DNA from: Phycisphaera sp.
GTDB lineage: Bacteria > Planctomycetota > Phycisphaerae > Phycisphaerales > Zrk34
Direction: 5' to 3'
Assembly (NCBI GenBank): GCA_016125285.1
Contig: WGMA01000035.1
Coordinates: 1-56,225, forward strand
DNA length: 56,225 nucleotides
The notes under the pieces were generated by a model. The model was not told where the DNA came from. It saw only the letters and a program-made list of their open reading frames with translations, and did no database searches. The position numbers were made by a program, and so were the translations under genes. Shown in pieces: positions 33,784 to 42,037 of the stretch (positions are counted from its first letter, which is position 1; each line of letters starts with the position of its first letter).

Positions 33784-34272
33784 ATGCAGGATACCGCAAG
33801 GTTAGCGGGGCTATTCGCCGCTCACGGCATTTGGTGCGTGTCTGACGGGAACACGCTGATCCCGATGGTCGCGTTTGAGCGCGCGGACGGCACTCGAGAA
33901 TTGCGGCGATTTGCCGGCGACGACCTGGGCCAATCCGTCGAACAAGCAAGACAATGGGCCGCCGAGAATCCTGAGAATGCGCCGCGCATCGTTACCGTCT
34001 TCGACGGTCGAATCACTCTTGAGGACGGCAAGATCGACGCGCTGTTGATCGACGCGCGTTGCACTCAACCAACACTCTCTCGCTTCATGATGGCCGTTCC
34101 GTACCGCCCCAAGGATGATTCGAACAGTTTCGCGGTATTCCGCCCCAAGTTCCTCGAATTTGAAGGTGGCAATCCTGACGCCAATGAGCTTGGCCAGGCC
34201 TTCTTCGAGGGCGTCGACTCGCATGAGAAGGGCGCCGAAGTCTGGAACGCTCATATCGACCAGTCCCGATGA
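33784..34272 (+). CDS. Hypothetical protein, unknown function
   Basis: This is a 162-residue protein without signal peptide or membrane segment. The start is set by GGGGGA a few bases before the ATG at 33784; in-frame codons back to 33691 are not needed. It has an IVTVFDGRITLEDGKIDALLID centre (given in part, VTVFDGRITLE) that looks like a small alpha/beta domain, and an acidic C-terminal half. I recognise no family. Its base composition is visibly less GC-rich than the neighbours, and it lies right after the repeat cluster, so recent acquisition is possible. Confidence 0.65.
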   Translation: MQDTARLAGLFAAHGIWCVSDGNTLIPMVAFERADGTRELRRFAGDDLGQSVEQARQWAAENPENAPRIVTVFDGRITLEDGKIDALLIDARCTQPTLSRFMMAVPYRPKDDSNSFAVFRPKFLEFEGGNPDANELGQAFFEGVDSHEKGAEVWNAHIDQSR

Positions 34273-34312
34273 ATGGCTGCGGCTCGGTCACGATACGCCG
34301 CCCACGCACCGG

Positions 34313-35299
34313 CTACTGACTCTCAAGTATCCCCCGCCGCTTCATCCAATCCTCAAACATCACCGGCCACTGATTGTTCGGCCCCTCATGAATCCCCTCC
34401 GCGTGGCCGCCCTGCTCGTAGGTGTGCAGCTCGACGGGTACGCGCTTGTCGCGCAGCAGGAGCATGAAGTGCGACGCGCCGATGGTGAACTTGTCGGTCG
34501 TGGCGCTGGCGATGAACACCGGCGGCGTGACGTTGCGGGCGATCGCGTCGGGACGCAACGCCGGGTCGAGCTGGTCCGAGGGGATCGGCATCGTCAGGTA
34601 CGCCGGGGCGACGAGCGCGACGAAGTCGGGCCGGCAGCTGGCGGTGTCGGCGTCGTCGACGGGCTTGTAGAGCCGGGCGTCGGGCTGGTGGTTCGTGGCG
34701 AGCATGGCGACGAGGTGCCCGCCGGCGCTGAAGCCGATCGCACCGATCCGGGCCGGGTCGATGCGGAGCTGCGCCGCGTGCGTCCGCAACAGGCACACCG
34801 CGCGCTGGATGTCCTGCAGCGGCTGGTGGTGCATCGGGAAGTCCTGGTGTCGCTTGGGCACGCGGTACTTCATGTACACGCCGGTCACGCCGCGCTGGTT
34901 AAGCCAGCGGATCACATCGACCCCGCCGTTGTCGACGCCGAGCGACCCGTACCCGCCGCCCGGGCAGACGATGACGGCCGGTGTCGGCGTATCGCTGCCG
35001 CGCGGCCGCGCGATCGTGATCGACGGCCTGGTCACCATCGTGATCCGCACCCCGCCGCGCTCCGCGTCCTCCACCACCTCGTCCTTCAACGGCCGCGGCT
35101 CATCCGGCGCATCCCCCGGCCAGACCCGCAGCGTCGTGACGTCAACGTCGTCCTTCGCCAGCTTCTCCCGCACGACCCGCTCACCGGGCGACCACTGATC
35201 AGCAGGCAGGTCAGTCACGTCCGCCGCGTGCGCCGCGCCGATCGCCAGCGCACCGATGGCGACAGCCCGCATTCCCATTCGCAAGGACCTGTAGCTCAT
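34313..35299 (-). CDS. Secreted alpha/beta hydrolase (esterase/lipase, BD-FAE-like)
   Basis: This 328-residue protein has a signal peptide (1-27, ending GAAHAAD). The oxyanion loop is CPGGGYGSL near residue 106, and the nucleophile elbow is GFSAGGH (Ser near residue 187). The late Asp lies in IASATTDKF and the His in YEQGGHAEGI, completing the triad. It belongs to the esterase group often found with planctomycete polysaccharide genes. The start at 35299 is preferred over in-frame starts to 35476 because the signal peptide follows directly. Confidence 0.87.
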   Translation of the reverse strand: MSYRSLRMGMRAVAIGALAIGAAHAADVTDLPADQWSPGERVVREKLAKDDVDVTTLRVWPGDAPDEPRPLKDEVVEDAERGGVRITMVTRPSITIARPRGSDTPTPAVIVCPGGGYGSLGVDNGGVDVIRWLNQRGVTGVYMKYRVPKRHQDFPMHHQPLQDIQRAVCLLRTHAAQLRIDPARIGAIGFSAGGHLVAMLATNHQPDARLYKPVDDADTASCRPDFVALVAPAYLTMPIPSDQLDPALRPDAIARNVTPPVFIASATTDKFTIGASHFMLLLRDKRVPVELHTYEQGGHAEGIHEGPNNQWPVMFEDWMKRRGILESQ

Positions 35300-35695
35300 C
35301 ACGTGCCCACTCTCGATTAAGGTTCGCCCGCACATGATAGTCGCCATCGCGCTTGGATCACCGCCGACACCCGCGAGCACCGGCGTGACGCGATTTCGAT
35401 TTTGCGCAGCAGGACGCGCTCTTTCGCGCCCCATGCGCGCCCCTTTTGCGCCCCATCGCGCCCCATTTGCGTGCAAAAAAAGACGGTTTTTGCCCCCCGT
35501 TTGAACCTCGCGGATACGTCGTAAGTACCGTCGCGGCGATGTAAGTCACGTGTTCACGTCGGCGGCGCGGGGTCGGTGCGTCGTAAGTCGTTGATTGATC
35601 GTCGCGCGGTGTCGGCGCGCGGAAAGCGCGCGCCGGGGAGACGAGCGACCTTCGATTTTGCGCACGGAGCCCGGGGCGTGAATCACGGGGAGCGA
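35300..35695. other. 396-bp gap with a GCGCCCCAT short repeat
   Basis: No convincing gene lies here. Between 35426 and 35470 the motif GCGCCCC(AT/TTTT) recurs four times in imperfect tandem, followed by an A7 run (35475-35481). The remainder (35480-35695) is GC-rich with no hairpin I can defend. It presumably contains the promoter of the esterase gene and the end of the trxB transcript. Confidence 0.45.
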
Positions 35696-36739
35696 TCAGT
35701 CGATGCCCTGCTCGGCGAGCCAGCGCTCGGCGTCGATCGCGGACTTGCAGCCCATGCCCGCGGCGGTGATCGCCTGGCGGTAGACGCTGTCGGCCACATC
35801 GCCGGCGGCGAACACGCCCTCGACGTTCGTGTACGAGTAGTACGGCTTGGGCAGCTTGATGTAGCCCTTCTCGTCGAGGTCGATCTGTCCGTCGAGGAAG
35901 CCGGTGATCGGCGTGTGCCCGATCGCGAGGAACAGTCCGCCGAGCGCCATCTCGTGTCGCTCACCGGTCTTGGTGTTCTCGAGCGTCACGCCGGTGATCT
36001 TCTCGTCGCCGAGCACGTCGACGGGCTTGGTGTTCCAGTGGATCTCGATCTTCTTGTTGTTGATCGCGCGTTCCTGCATGATCTTGCTGGCACGCAACTC
36101 GTCACGGCGAACGAACATGTGGACCTTGCTGGCGAACTTGGTCAGGTAGGACGCCTCTTCGACGGCCGAGTCGCCGCCGCCGACGACGCCGAGTTCCTTG
36201 TCGCGGAACATCGGCAGCGCGCCGTCGCAGACCGCGCACGCGGAGACGCCTCCGCCGGACTGGGCGAGGCGCATCTCGTTTTCAAGGCCGAGCCAGTTGG
36301 CCTTGGCGCCGGTGGAGATGATGACGGCGTGGGCGTCGACCTCGAAGCCGTTGTCGCCGACGACGTGGAACGGCCGCTTGGACATGTCGACGGACTTGAC
36401 GTTCTGGTAGACGTTGTAGAGCGGTTCGTCCTTGTAATCGAGGGTCTCGCCGGTACGGACGCCGCTGTCGGTGACGACACGCGTGCCGAACCGCAGGGCC
36501 TGCTTGGCCAGGTCGCCCATCATCTGCGGGCCCATGACGCCTTCGGGGTAGCCGGGGAAGTTCTCGACGTCGGTGGTCAGCATGAGCTGTCCGCCGGGCA
36601 GCAGGTCCTTACCGGTGGCGCGTCCGGGGAACATGAGCGGCTGGAGGTTGGCACGCGCGGCGTACAGGGCGGCGGTCCAACCCGCCGGGCCCGAACCGAT
36701 GATCACTACCTTCTCGATGCTGTTGCCGTTGTCAGTCAT
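35696..36739 (-). CDS. trxB: Thioredoxin reductase (NADPH)
   Basis: This 347-residue protein is slightly longer than typical TrxB. It has the FAD-binding GSGPAGWTAA (15-24), the redox-active pair CAVC (Cys168, Cys171) in SACAVCDGALP, the NADPH-binding GGGDSAVEEA near 185, and the C-terminal FAD motif GVFAAGDVAD near 306. It reduces thioredoxin with NADPH in the cytoplasm. The gene stands alone. Confidence 0.95.
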   Translation of the reverse strand: MTDNGNSIEKVVIIGSGPAGWTAALYAARANLQPLMFPGRATGKDLLPGGQLMLTTDVENFPGYPEGVMGPQMMGDLAKQALRFGTRVVTDSGVRTGETLDYKDEPLYNVYQNVKSVDMSKRPFHVVGDNGFEVDAHAVIISTGAKANWLGLENEMRLAQSGGGVSACAVCDGALPMFRDKELGVVGGGDSAVEEASYLTKFASKVHMFVRRDELRASKIMQERAINNKKIEIHWNTKPVDVLGDEKITGVTLENTKTGERHEMALGGLFLAIGHTPITGFLDGQIDLDEKGYIKLPKPYYSYTNVEGVFAAGDVADSVYRQAITAAGMGCKSAIDAERWLAEQGID

Positions 36740-37079
36740 GATGCCAAACGCCTTGCCGTATGAGTCCTTCGGATGAACGAGGCGGCCATGATAGCAACTG
36801 ACCCGACAGGCGTCGCGGCCTGTCGGGCCAGGTGATTCCGCCGTCCACAGATGCCGTGGCCTGCCCTCCGGTCACTCCCTGAGAATTGGAACTCTGGGGA
36901 ACAAATGCCTTCGGGCAGGCCGCGATGACCGTGTTCTTCTGCTGTTTTGGATTCCGGCGGGCGTCGTCTGGTTTCACCTCCGCAACCCCTTTCCGCGTGA
37001 GGCGTTGAACGCGCATCGACACGCGTGCCGCGCACGGCGTCGCCTTGCCTGCAACGATCGGGCCCGCAACAATCTGTCC
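36740..37079. other. 340-bp gap with one hairpin
   Basis: A perfect 9-bp stem CCCGACAGG/CCTGTCGGG (36802-36810 with 36819-36827, 8-nt loop) lies 62 bp upstream of the trxB start, in the promoter region of trxB rather than at a gene end. No T tract follows, so a regulatory site is more likely than a terminator. Nothing else in the gap can be called. Confidence 0.45.
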
Positions 37080-38498
37080 ATGGCACTATCCCGCATCCTC
37101 ATCGTGTTCACGCTCGCGGCGCTGACGCTGCTGAGCTTCGCGACGCCGCGCCCGTGTTGCGCCGCCGACGCGCCGCCGAACGTCATCATCTTCATTGGTG
37201 ACGACGTGGGCGTCGACGAGATCGGCGCGTACGGGCATCCGCACATCCGCACGCCGAACATCGACAGGCTCGCGTCGCAGGGCGTGCGGTTCGACCGCGC
37301 GTTCCTCACGTGCAGCTCGTGCAGCCCGAGCCGGTGCTCGACGCTGACGGGGCGCTACCCGCACTCGACGCACGCCGGCGAGCTGCACCTGCCGCTGCCG
37401 AAGGACCAGGTGCTGCTGACCACGCCGCTGCGTGAGGCGGGCTACTGGACAATGGCGATCGGCAAGTGGCACCTCGGCAACGAAGTGAAGGACCAGGTCG
37501 ATGACATCCGCGACGTGCGTCCCGAGGGGATGGGCGATCTGTGGGTCAAGGCGTTGCGGGAGCGGCCGAAGGACAAGCCGTTCTTCATGTGGGCGGCGCA
37601 TCACGATTCGCACCGCCCGTACGGCCCGAAGGACGCGGTCACCCCGCCGCACACGCACGCCGACATCGTCGTGCCGCCCTACCTGCCCGACACGCCGGTC
37701 GTCCGCGAGGACCTGCGCATGTACTACGACGAGATCAGCCGCTTCGACGAGCACATCGGCATGGCGCTGGCGGAGCTCGAGCGACAGGGCGTCGCCGACA
37801 ACACGTTCATCCTGGTGATGAGCGACAACGGCCGGCCATTCCCGCGTTGCAAGACGACGGTGTACGACAGCGGCGTGCGGACGCCTTTCATCGTGAAGTG
37901 GCCGGGCGTGATCAAGCCGGGCACGGTGAGCACGAGCCTGATCAGCACGGTGGACATCGCGCCGACGGTGCTGGCGATCGCCGGGCTCAAGCCGCTGGAG
38001 AGCTTTCAGGGCGTGAGCCTGATGCCGGTGCTGCACGACCCGACGGCGACGGTGCGTCAGTACGCCCACTCGGAGCACAACTGGCACGACTACGCGGCGC
38101 TGGAGCGCGGCATCCGCTCGGCGCGGTTCACGTACATCCACAACTGGCGGACGGACCTGCCGGGCACGCCGCCGGCGGACGCGGTCACGTCGACGACGTT
38201 CCGCGAGATGCTGAAGCTCAAGGAGGCGGGCAAGCTGACGCCGGAGCAGATGAGCATCTTCGTGGCGCCGCGCGTCGAGGAGGAACTGTACGACACCGCC
38301 GCGGACCCGCACGCGTTGAAGAACCTCGCGGCGGACCCGGCCTACGCGGATGTGATGAAGGCGATGCGCGACGAGATGCGCATCTGGCGGGAAGGCACCG
38401 ACGACGACTTCGACCCGCAGAAGATCACGCCAGACGGCTTTGATCGCACGACCGGAAAACGTATGATCAAGGCCGCTCACCCGTCTTTCGTGAAGTAA
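37080..38498 (+). CDS. Secreted formylglycine-dependent sulfatase (type I), second copy
   Basis: This 472-residue protein has a signal peptide (1-29). The core begins PNVIIFIGDDVGVDEIGAYG with the calcium Asp pair at 41-42. The active-site Cys81 lies in CSSCSPSRCSTLTGRYP (CxPxR), followed by MAIGKWHLGN near 125. It is only distantly similar to the sulfatase at 30524 and looks like the planctomycete heparan-sulfamidase/arylsulfatase-A group. The start ATG at 37080 is preferred because the upstream in-frame 25 residues are Arg-rich and would mask the signal peptide. Confidence 0.92.
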   Translation: MALSRILIVFTLAALTLLSFATPRPCCAADAPPNVIIFIGDDVGVDEIGAYGHPHIRTPNIDRLASQGVRFDRAFLTCSSCSPSRCSTLTGRYPHSTHAGELHLPLPKDQVLLTTPLREAGYWTMAIGKWHLGNEVKDQVDDIRDVRPEGMGDLWVKALRERPKDKPFFMWAAHHDSHRPYGPKDAVTPPHTHADIVVPPYLPDTPVVREDLRMYYDEISRFDEHIGMALAELERQGVADNTFILVMSDNGRPFPRCKTTVYDSGVRTPFIVKWPGVIKPGTVSTSLISTVDIAPTVLAIAGLKPLESFQGVSLMPVLHDPTATVRQYAHSEHNWHDYAALERGIRSARFTYIHNWRTDLPGTPPADAVTSTTFREMLKLKEAGKLTPEQMSIFVAPRVEEELYDTAADPHALKNLAADPAYADVMKAMRDEMRIWREGTDDDFDPQKITPDGFDRTTGKRMIKAAHPSFVK

Positions 38499-38544
38499 GT
38501 CACGACCGACGACCCGACGAAGTCCACGACGCAAGGATGCGCCC

Positions 38545-39117
38545 ATGGCCGAATTCAACGCCCCCACCTACGACATTGAACGTCCGACGGGCCAGTGTGT
38601 CTTCACTGGCAAGGTGCTCGAGCCGCGCGACCCGTACATCGCGGCGCTGATCGAGGCCGAAGACGAATCGCTCAAGCGCGTCGACGTGTCGGTCGAGGCG
38701 TGGGAAGAGGGCAAACGCCCCGAGCACCTGTTCAGCTACTGGAAGGCGACGGTGCCGGTGCCGAACGAAAAGAAGAAGCTGTTCGTCGACGACGGCGTGC
38801 TGATGAACCTGCTGCACCGCCTGGCCGACGCCGAGCAGGCGCAGCGTCAGGCGTTCCGCTTCGTGCTCATGCTGATCCTCATGCGCAAGAAGCTGCTGCG
38901 CTACGACGGCACCGAGAGCCGCGCCGAGACCGGCCCCGACGGCGAGCCGATCGAGCGCGACTGGTGGCTGCTGACGCCGAAGCTCGACGTGACCAAGGGC
39001 CACTTCGGCAAGTGGGACACCGATACGAAGCTGGAGGTGCTCGATCCGCGGCTCGACGAGGACGGCATCCGCCAGGTGACCGACCAGCTCAGCGAAATCC
39101 TTCAGGCCGAGCTTTGA
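38545..39117 (+). CDS. Conserved-looking hypothetical protein
   Basis: This 190-residue cytoplasmic protein has no signal peptide. It opens with a CVFTGKVLEPRDPYI segment (possibly a small zinc or beta hairpin) and an FRFVLMLILMRKKLLRYDG helix pair in the middle. It ends with an acidic amphipathic helix. It is followed after 4 bp by the lipoprotein gene and then by the RDD gene. Such three-gene sets with a LolA/LolB-like lipoprotein suggest an envelope role; the function is unknown. Confidence 0.75.
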   Translation: MAEFNAPTYDIERPTGQCVFTGKVLEPRDPYIAALIEAEDESLKRVDVSVEAWEEGKRPEHLFSYWKATVPVPNEKKKLFVDDGVLMNLLHRLADAEQAQRQAFRFVLMLILMRKKLLRYDGTESRAETGPDGEPIERDWWLLTPKLDVTKGHFGKWDTDTKLEVLDPRLDEDGIRQVTDQLSEILQAEL

Positions 39118-39121
39118 CGCG

Positions 39122-40018
39122 ATGCACACCCGCCGCCTCCATGACGTTGTCCGACACGCCGCGACGCCCGCGCTGCTGGCGTTGATCGCGGCGGTGATGA
39201 TGCTGAGCGGCTGCGCGACGACGCCGCGCGACGACGCGCCGGTGGGCGAGGCGATCAGCTACGCGTCGGTGCGTGCGCGTTACAACGTGCGGGCCGACCG
39301 CGTGAAGCAGATGTGGGTGCGGAGCGTGGTCGAGGTGCGGTGGAAGGACGACGACGGCAAGCACTTCGAGCAGGGCGACGGGCCGCTGATCCTCCGCAAG
39401 CCCGACGACGTGGCGTTGAGCGTGGGCAAGCTGGGCAACACGATGCTGTGGCTGGGCGCCGATGCGCAGCGGTTCTGGCTGTTCAACCTCAACCCGCCGA
39501 AGGGCGAGGCGAAGACGGCATACGTCGGCTACCACGCGGACGTCGGCAAGCACGGCATGAACCGCCTGCCGATCCCCGTGCGACCGAATCAGCTGATCGA
39601 CCTGCTGGGGATCACCGCGCTGCCCGACGGCCCCGCCGTGGCGCGACGCACGACGTCGGGCGACGTGACCGTAACGGTGCAGCAGTCCGGCGCGGGCGGC
39701 ACGTACGAGCAGGTCTACGTGCTCGACGCCGAGACGATGATGCCGAAAGCCATCAGCTTCCGCTCCGGCGGCGAGGTGTACGTCACGGCGAACCTGACGA
39801 ACTACAAGCCGCTGCGCATCTCCGAGGTCGCGCCCGGCAGCTGGCCGCTGGTGCCCGGCCGCATCGAGATCAACGCCCCGAAGGAAAACGCCACGATGAC
39901 GCTGTTTCTGACCGACCCGATCGACGGCGCCGAGCGGATCCGTGACACGCAGTTCGACTTCGAGCGCCTGGCCAAGGCGCTGAAGCCGGCGAAGATCGTC
40001 GAGCTGAAGCCGAATTGA
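39122..40018 (+). CDS. LolA/LolB-like outer-membrane lipoprotein
   Basis: This 298-residue lipoprotein has a leader and LSGC lipobox (Cys31). The mature part alternates beta strands with conserved Trp residues (MWVRSVVEVRW, MLWLGADAQRFWLF) in the manner of the LolA/LolB/DUF4292 half-barrel that carries lipids or lipoproteins. It starts 4 bp after the previous stop, so the two are cotranscribed. The cargo is unknown. Confidence 0.72.
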   Translation: MHTRRLHDVVRHAATPALLALIAAVMMLSGCATTPRDDAPVGEAISYASVRARYNVRADRVKQMWVRSVVEVRWKDDDGKHFEQGDGPLILRKPDDVALSVGKLGNTMLWLGADAQRFWLFNLNPPKGEAKTAYVGYHADVGKHGMNRLPIPVRPNQLIDLLGITALPDGPAVARRTTSGDVTVTVQQSGAGGTYEQVYVLDAETMMPKAISFRSGGEVYVTANLTNYKPLRISEVAPGSWPLVPGRIEINAPKENATMTLFLTDPIDGAERIRDTQFDFERLAKALKPAKIVELKPN

Positions 40019-40099
40019 TCCCGCGGCGGACGCGGCGCAGCGCGTCGACACGCGGCCGCCGATGCGCCGGCGGATCAATTCGTGTATCTTCTGCCGGAG

Positions 40100-41863
40100 A
40101 TGTTTTCGTTTTTCCCCCAGCACCATGGCCCGACGCGCCGACGGGCGATCGCCCTCGTGGTGGCCGCGTGCGCGGCGGCGCTGACGGCGACCGCGTGGCG
40201 GTGCGTGCCCTCGGCGCTGGGCGCCGGTAAGACCGAGCCGCCCACGCTGCTCGCCGCGGCGCACGACTCGATCGGCAACGGCGTCAGCGCATCGCACCTG
40301 TGGATCACGCTGCGTAAGCCGGACGGTGCGTTCCTGCTGCTGCATCGCACGAACGAGACACCGGACGACGTGATCTATCGTGCGCTTCAGGCGCAGGGCA
40401 ACCCGATCGCGATGGCGGCCTACGGCTCCGATCTCTACGTCGTGTTCAACGACAACACCGTGCAGGTGATCCGCCCGTACGCGACGCCGATGATGGGGCC
40501 GAGCCCGGTCGAGTTCACGCAGCTGCGTCCGCTGCCGAAGCAGGCGGAGCTGATCGACATCATCGCCGACCGCACGGGTCCGATCGTGCTGCTGCGCATG
40601 ACGGGCGGCGACGCGTCGGGCGACGCGGCGGACAAGACGACCGACAAGGCGAGCGGCGAATCGACCCCGGACGCCCCCGCGGAGCGCGCCGACGGGCTGC
40701 GGCTGCTGTCGCTGGGCGGTTACGAGTGGACGCCGATCGCCCTGCCGCCGGAACTTCCGCCGGACCTGCCGACCGACACGCGGCGGCTGCGTCTCGTGCG
40801 CTTCTCCGACAACCTCGGCGCGACCGAGTTCGGCGTGCTCGACGCGCCGAAGGGCGCGGACGCGGCGCTTTATCGCTACCGCGACGCGAAGTGGTCCGCC
40901 GCGGAGACGTATCCGATGAAGCTCGGCGACGACGCCGCGGCCGTCGCGGGAGCGAACAGCCTGTTCGTCGTGCAGCGCGACCGCACGGATCGCGCCCGGC
41001 TGACGGTCAGCGTGCTGCGCTCGGGCCGCGTGACGCCGCTGCGATCGATCGCGTCGCTCGAGCCGGCCGACGCGTGGCGCGCCGTGTGGCACGAGGGCAA
41101 GCTCACGACGATCATCGCGCGCGTGTCGGGCGACGTGGACTGGGTGCGGCAGGACGCGCAGGACACCGGCGCCGAGGCCGCAACGCCCGTCAAGCTCGGC
41201 GTCGATCAGCCGGCGCCGATCGAGTACAGCCCGGTCATGCTGGTGGTGATCATCTGCGTCGTGCTCGGCACGTTCATCCTGCTCGCCGGGGCGAAGCGGG
41301 CCCCCGACGCCGTCACGCCGGCCCTGCCGCGCCACACCGAGCTGGCCGGGCCGCACCGCGCGTTCGCCTTCGCCGTCGACGTGGCCGTGCCCATGCTGCT
41401 GAGCATGTACCTGTTCGACATCCGCAACCCGCTCGACGTGTTCGAGCGATGGGTCGTGAATCCGACGGAGTGGGAAGACGTGTACCCCGGCCTCACGGCG
41501 ATCGGTGTGTTGATCGTGCACACGACGATCGGCGAGCTGCTGACCGGCACGTCGATCGGCAAGGCGATCTTCCGCTGCCGCGTGGTGGACTACGCCGGCA
41601 AGCGGCCGCGCGTGTGGCAGGTGCTGATCCGCAACCTGTTCAAAGCGCTGGAGCTGATCCCGCCGTTCATCCTGCTCGTCATGCCGCTGCTCAGCGAGAA
41701 TCAGCAGCGTCTGGGCGACATGCTCGGCCGCACCGTTGTCGTACGCCGCCTGCCCGGCGAGGCGGACGATGACGAAGCGGACGACGCGAGCGGCGATCCG
41801 TCCGACAAGCCAGACACCGACACGTCAGGCGACAGGAGCCGCGGCGATCGCGAGCGCTGGTGA
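40100..41863 (+). CDS. RDD-domain membrane protein with large soluble N-terminal domain
   Basis: This 587-residue protein has one hydrophobic segment near residues 17-40, then a soluble domain (about 45-375) of repeated beta strands with an Asp/Ser/Ala-rich low-complexity insert near 175-200. The C-terminal half carries an RDD domain (about 415-545, with HRAFAFAVDVAVPML, TSIGKAIFRCRVVDYAG and RLGDMLGRTVV motifs). RDD proteins include ion exchangers, but the role here is unknown. The tail is acidic. GGAG directly precedes ATG 40100; an in-frame GTG at 40082 is the alternative start. Confidence 0.8.
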   Translation: MFSFFPQHHGPTRRRAIALVVAACAAALTATAWRCVPSALGAGKTEPPTLLAAAHDSIGNGVSASHLWITLRKPDGAFLLLHRTNETPDDVIYRALQAQGNPIAMAAYGSDLYVVFNDNTVQVIRPYATPMMGPSPVEFTQLRPLPKQAELIDIIADRTGPIVLLRMTGGDASGDAADKTTDKASGESTPDAPAERADGLRLLSLGGYEWTPIALPPELPPDLPTDTRRLRLVRFSDNLGATEFGVLDAPKGADAALYRYRDAKWSAAETYPMKLGDDAAAVAGANSLFVVQRDRTDRARLTVSVLRSGRVTPLRSIASLEPADAWRAVWHEGKLTTIIARVSGDVDWVRQDAQDTGAEAATPVKLGVDQPAPIEYSPVMLVVIICVVLGTFILLAGAKRAPDAVTPALPRHTELAGPHRAFAFAVDVAVPMLLSMYLFDIRNPLDVFERWVVNPTEWEDVYPGLTAIGVLIVHTTIGELLTGTSIGKAIFRCRVVDYAGKRPRVWQVLIRNLFKALELIPPFILLVMPLLSENQQRLGDMLGRTVVVRRLPGEADDDEADDASGDPSDKPDTDTSGDRSRGDRERW

Positions 41864-41916
41864 CACGCCTCGGCAAGCAGCGGCCGCGACGCGGTCGAGC
41901 CCGTCGCGGCGTGAAC

Positions 41917-41944
41917 TTGCCCGTTCCGCAGACACTGCTAAGAT
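41917..41944 (+). promoter_or_regulatory. Promoter of tRNA-Pro
   Basis: TTGCCC (41917-41922), a 16-nt spacer and TAAGAT (41939-41944) end 18 bp before the first base of the tRNA. Confidence 0.6.
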
Positions 41945-41962
41945 ACCCCGTTCAACGCTCAT

Positions 41963-42037
41963 CGGGGCGTAGCGCAGCTTGGTTAGCGCGCCTGACTGGG
42001 GGTCAGGAGGTCGCAGGTTCGAATCCTGTCGCCCCGA
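41963..42037 (+). tRNA. tRNA-Pro (anticodon GGG)
   Basis: A 75-nt cloverleaf folds without mismatches in the key stems. The acceptor is CGGGGCG/CGCCCCG (41963-41969 with 42030-42036, discriminator A). The anticodon stem is CCTGA/TCAGG with loop CTGGGGG, so the anticodon GGG (41998-42000) reads CCC proline codons. The T stem is GCAGG/CCTGT with loop TTCGAAT. The terminal CCA is not encoded. A large serine recombinase gene on the other strand ends inside it, so its 3' part is the probable insertion site of the element to the right. Confidence 0.96.

Noticed and set aside
39089-41521. 810-codon leftward open frame
   Set aside because: Antisense to the lipoprotein and RDD genes; His/Arg/Gln-rich, typical of shadow frames in GC-rich DNA.
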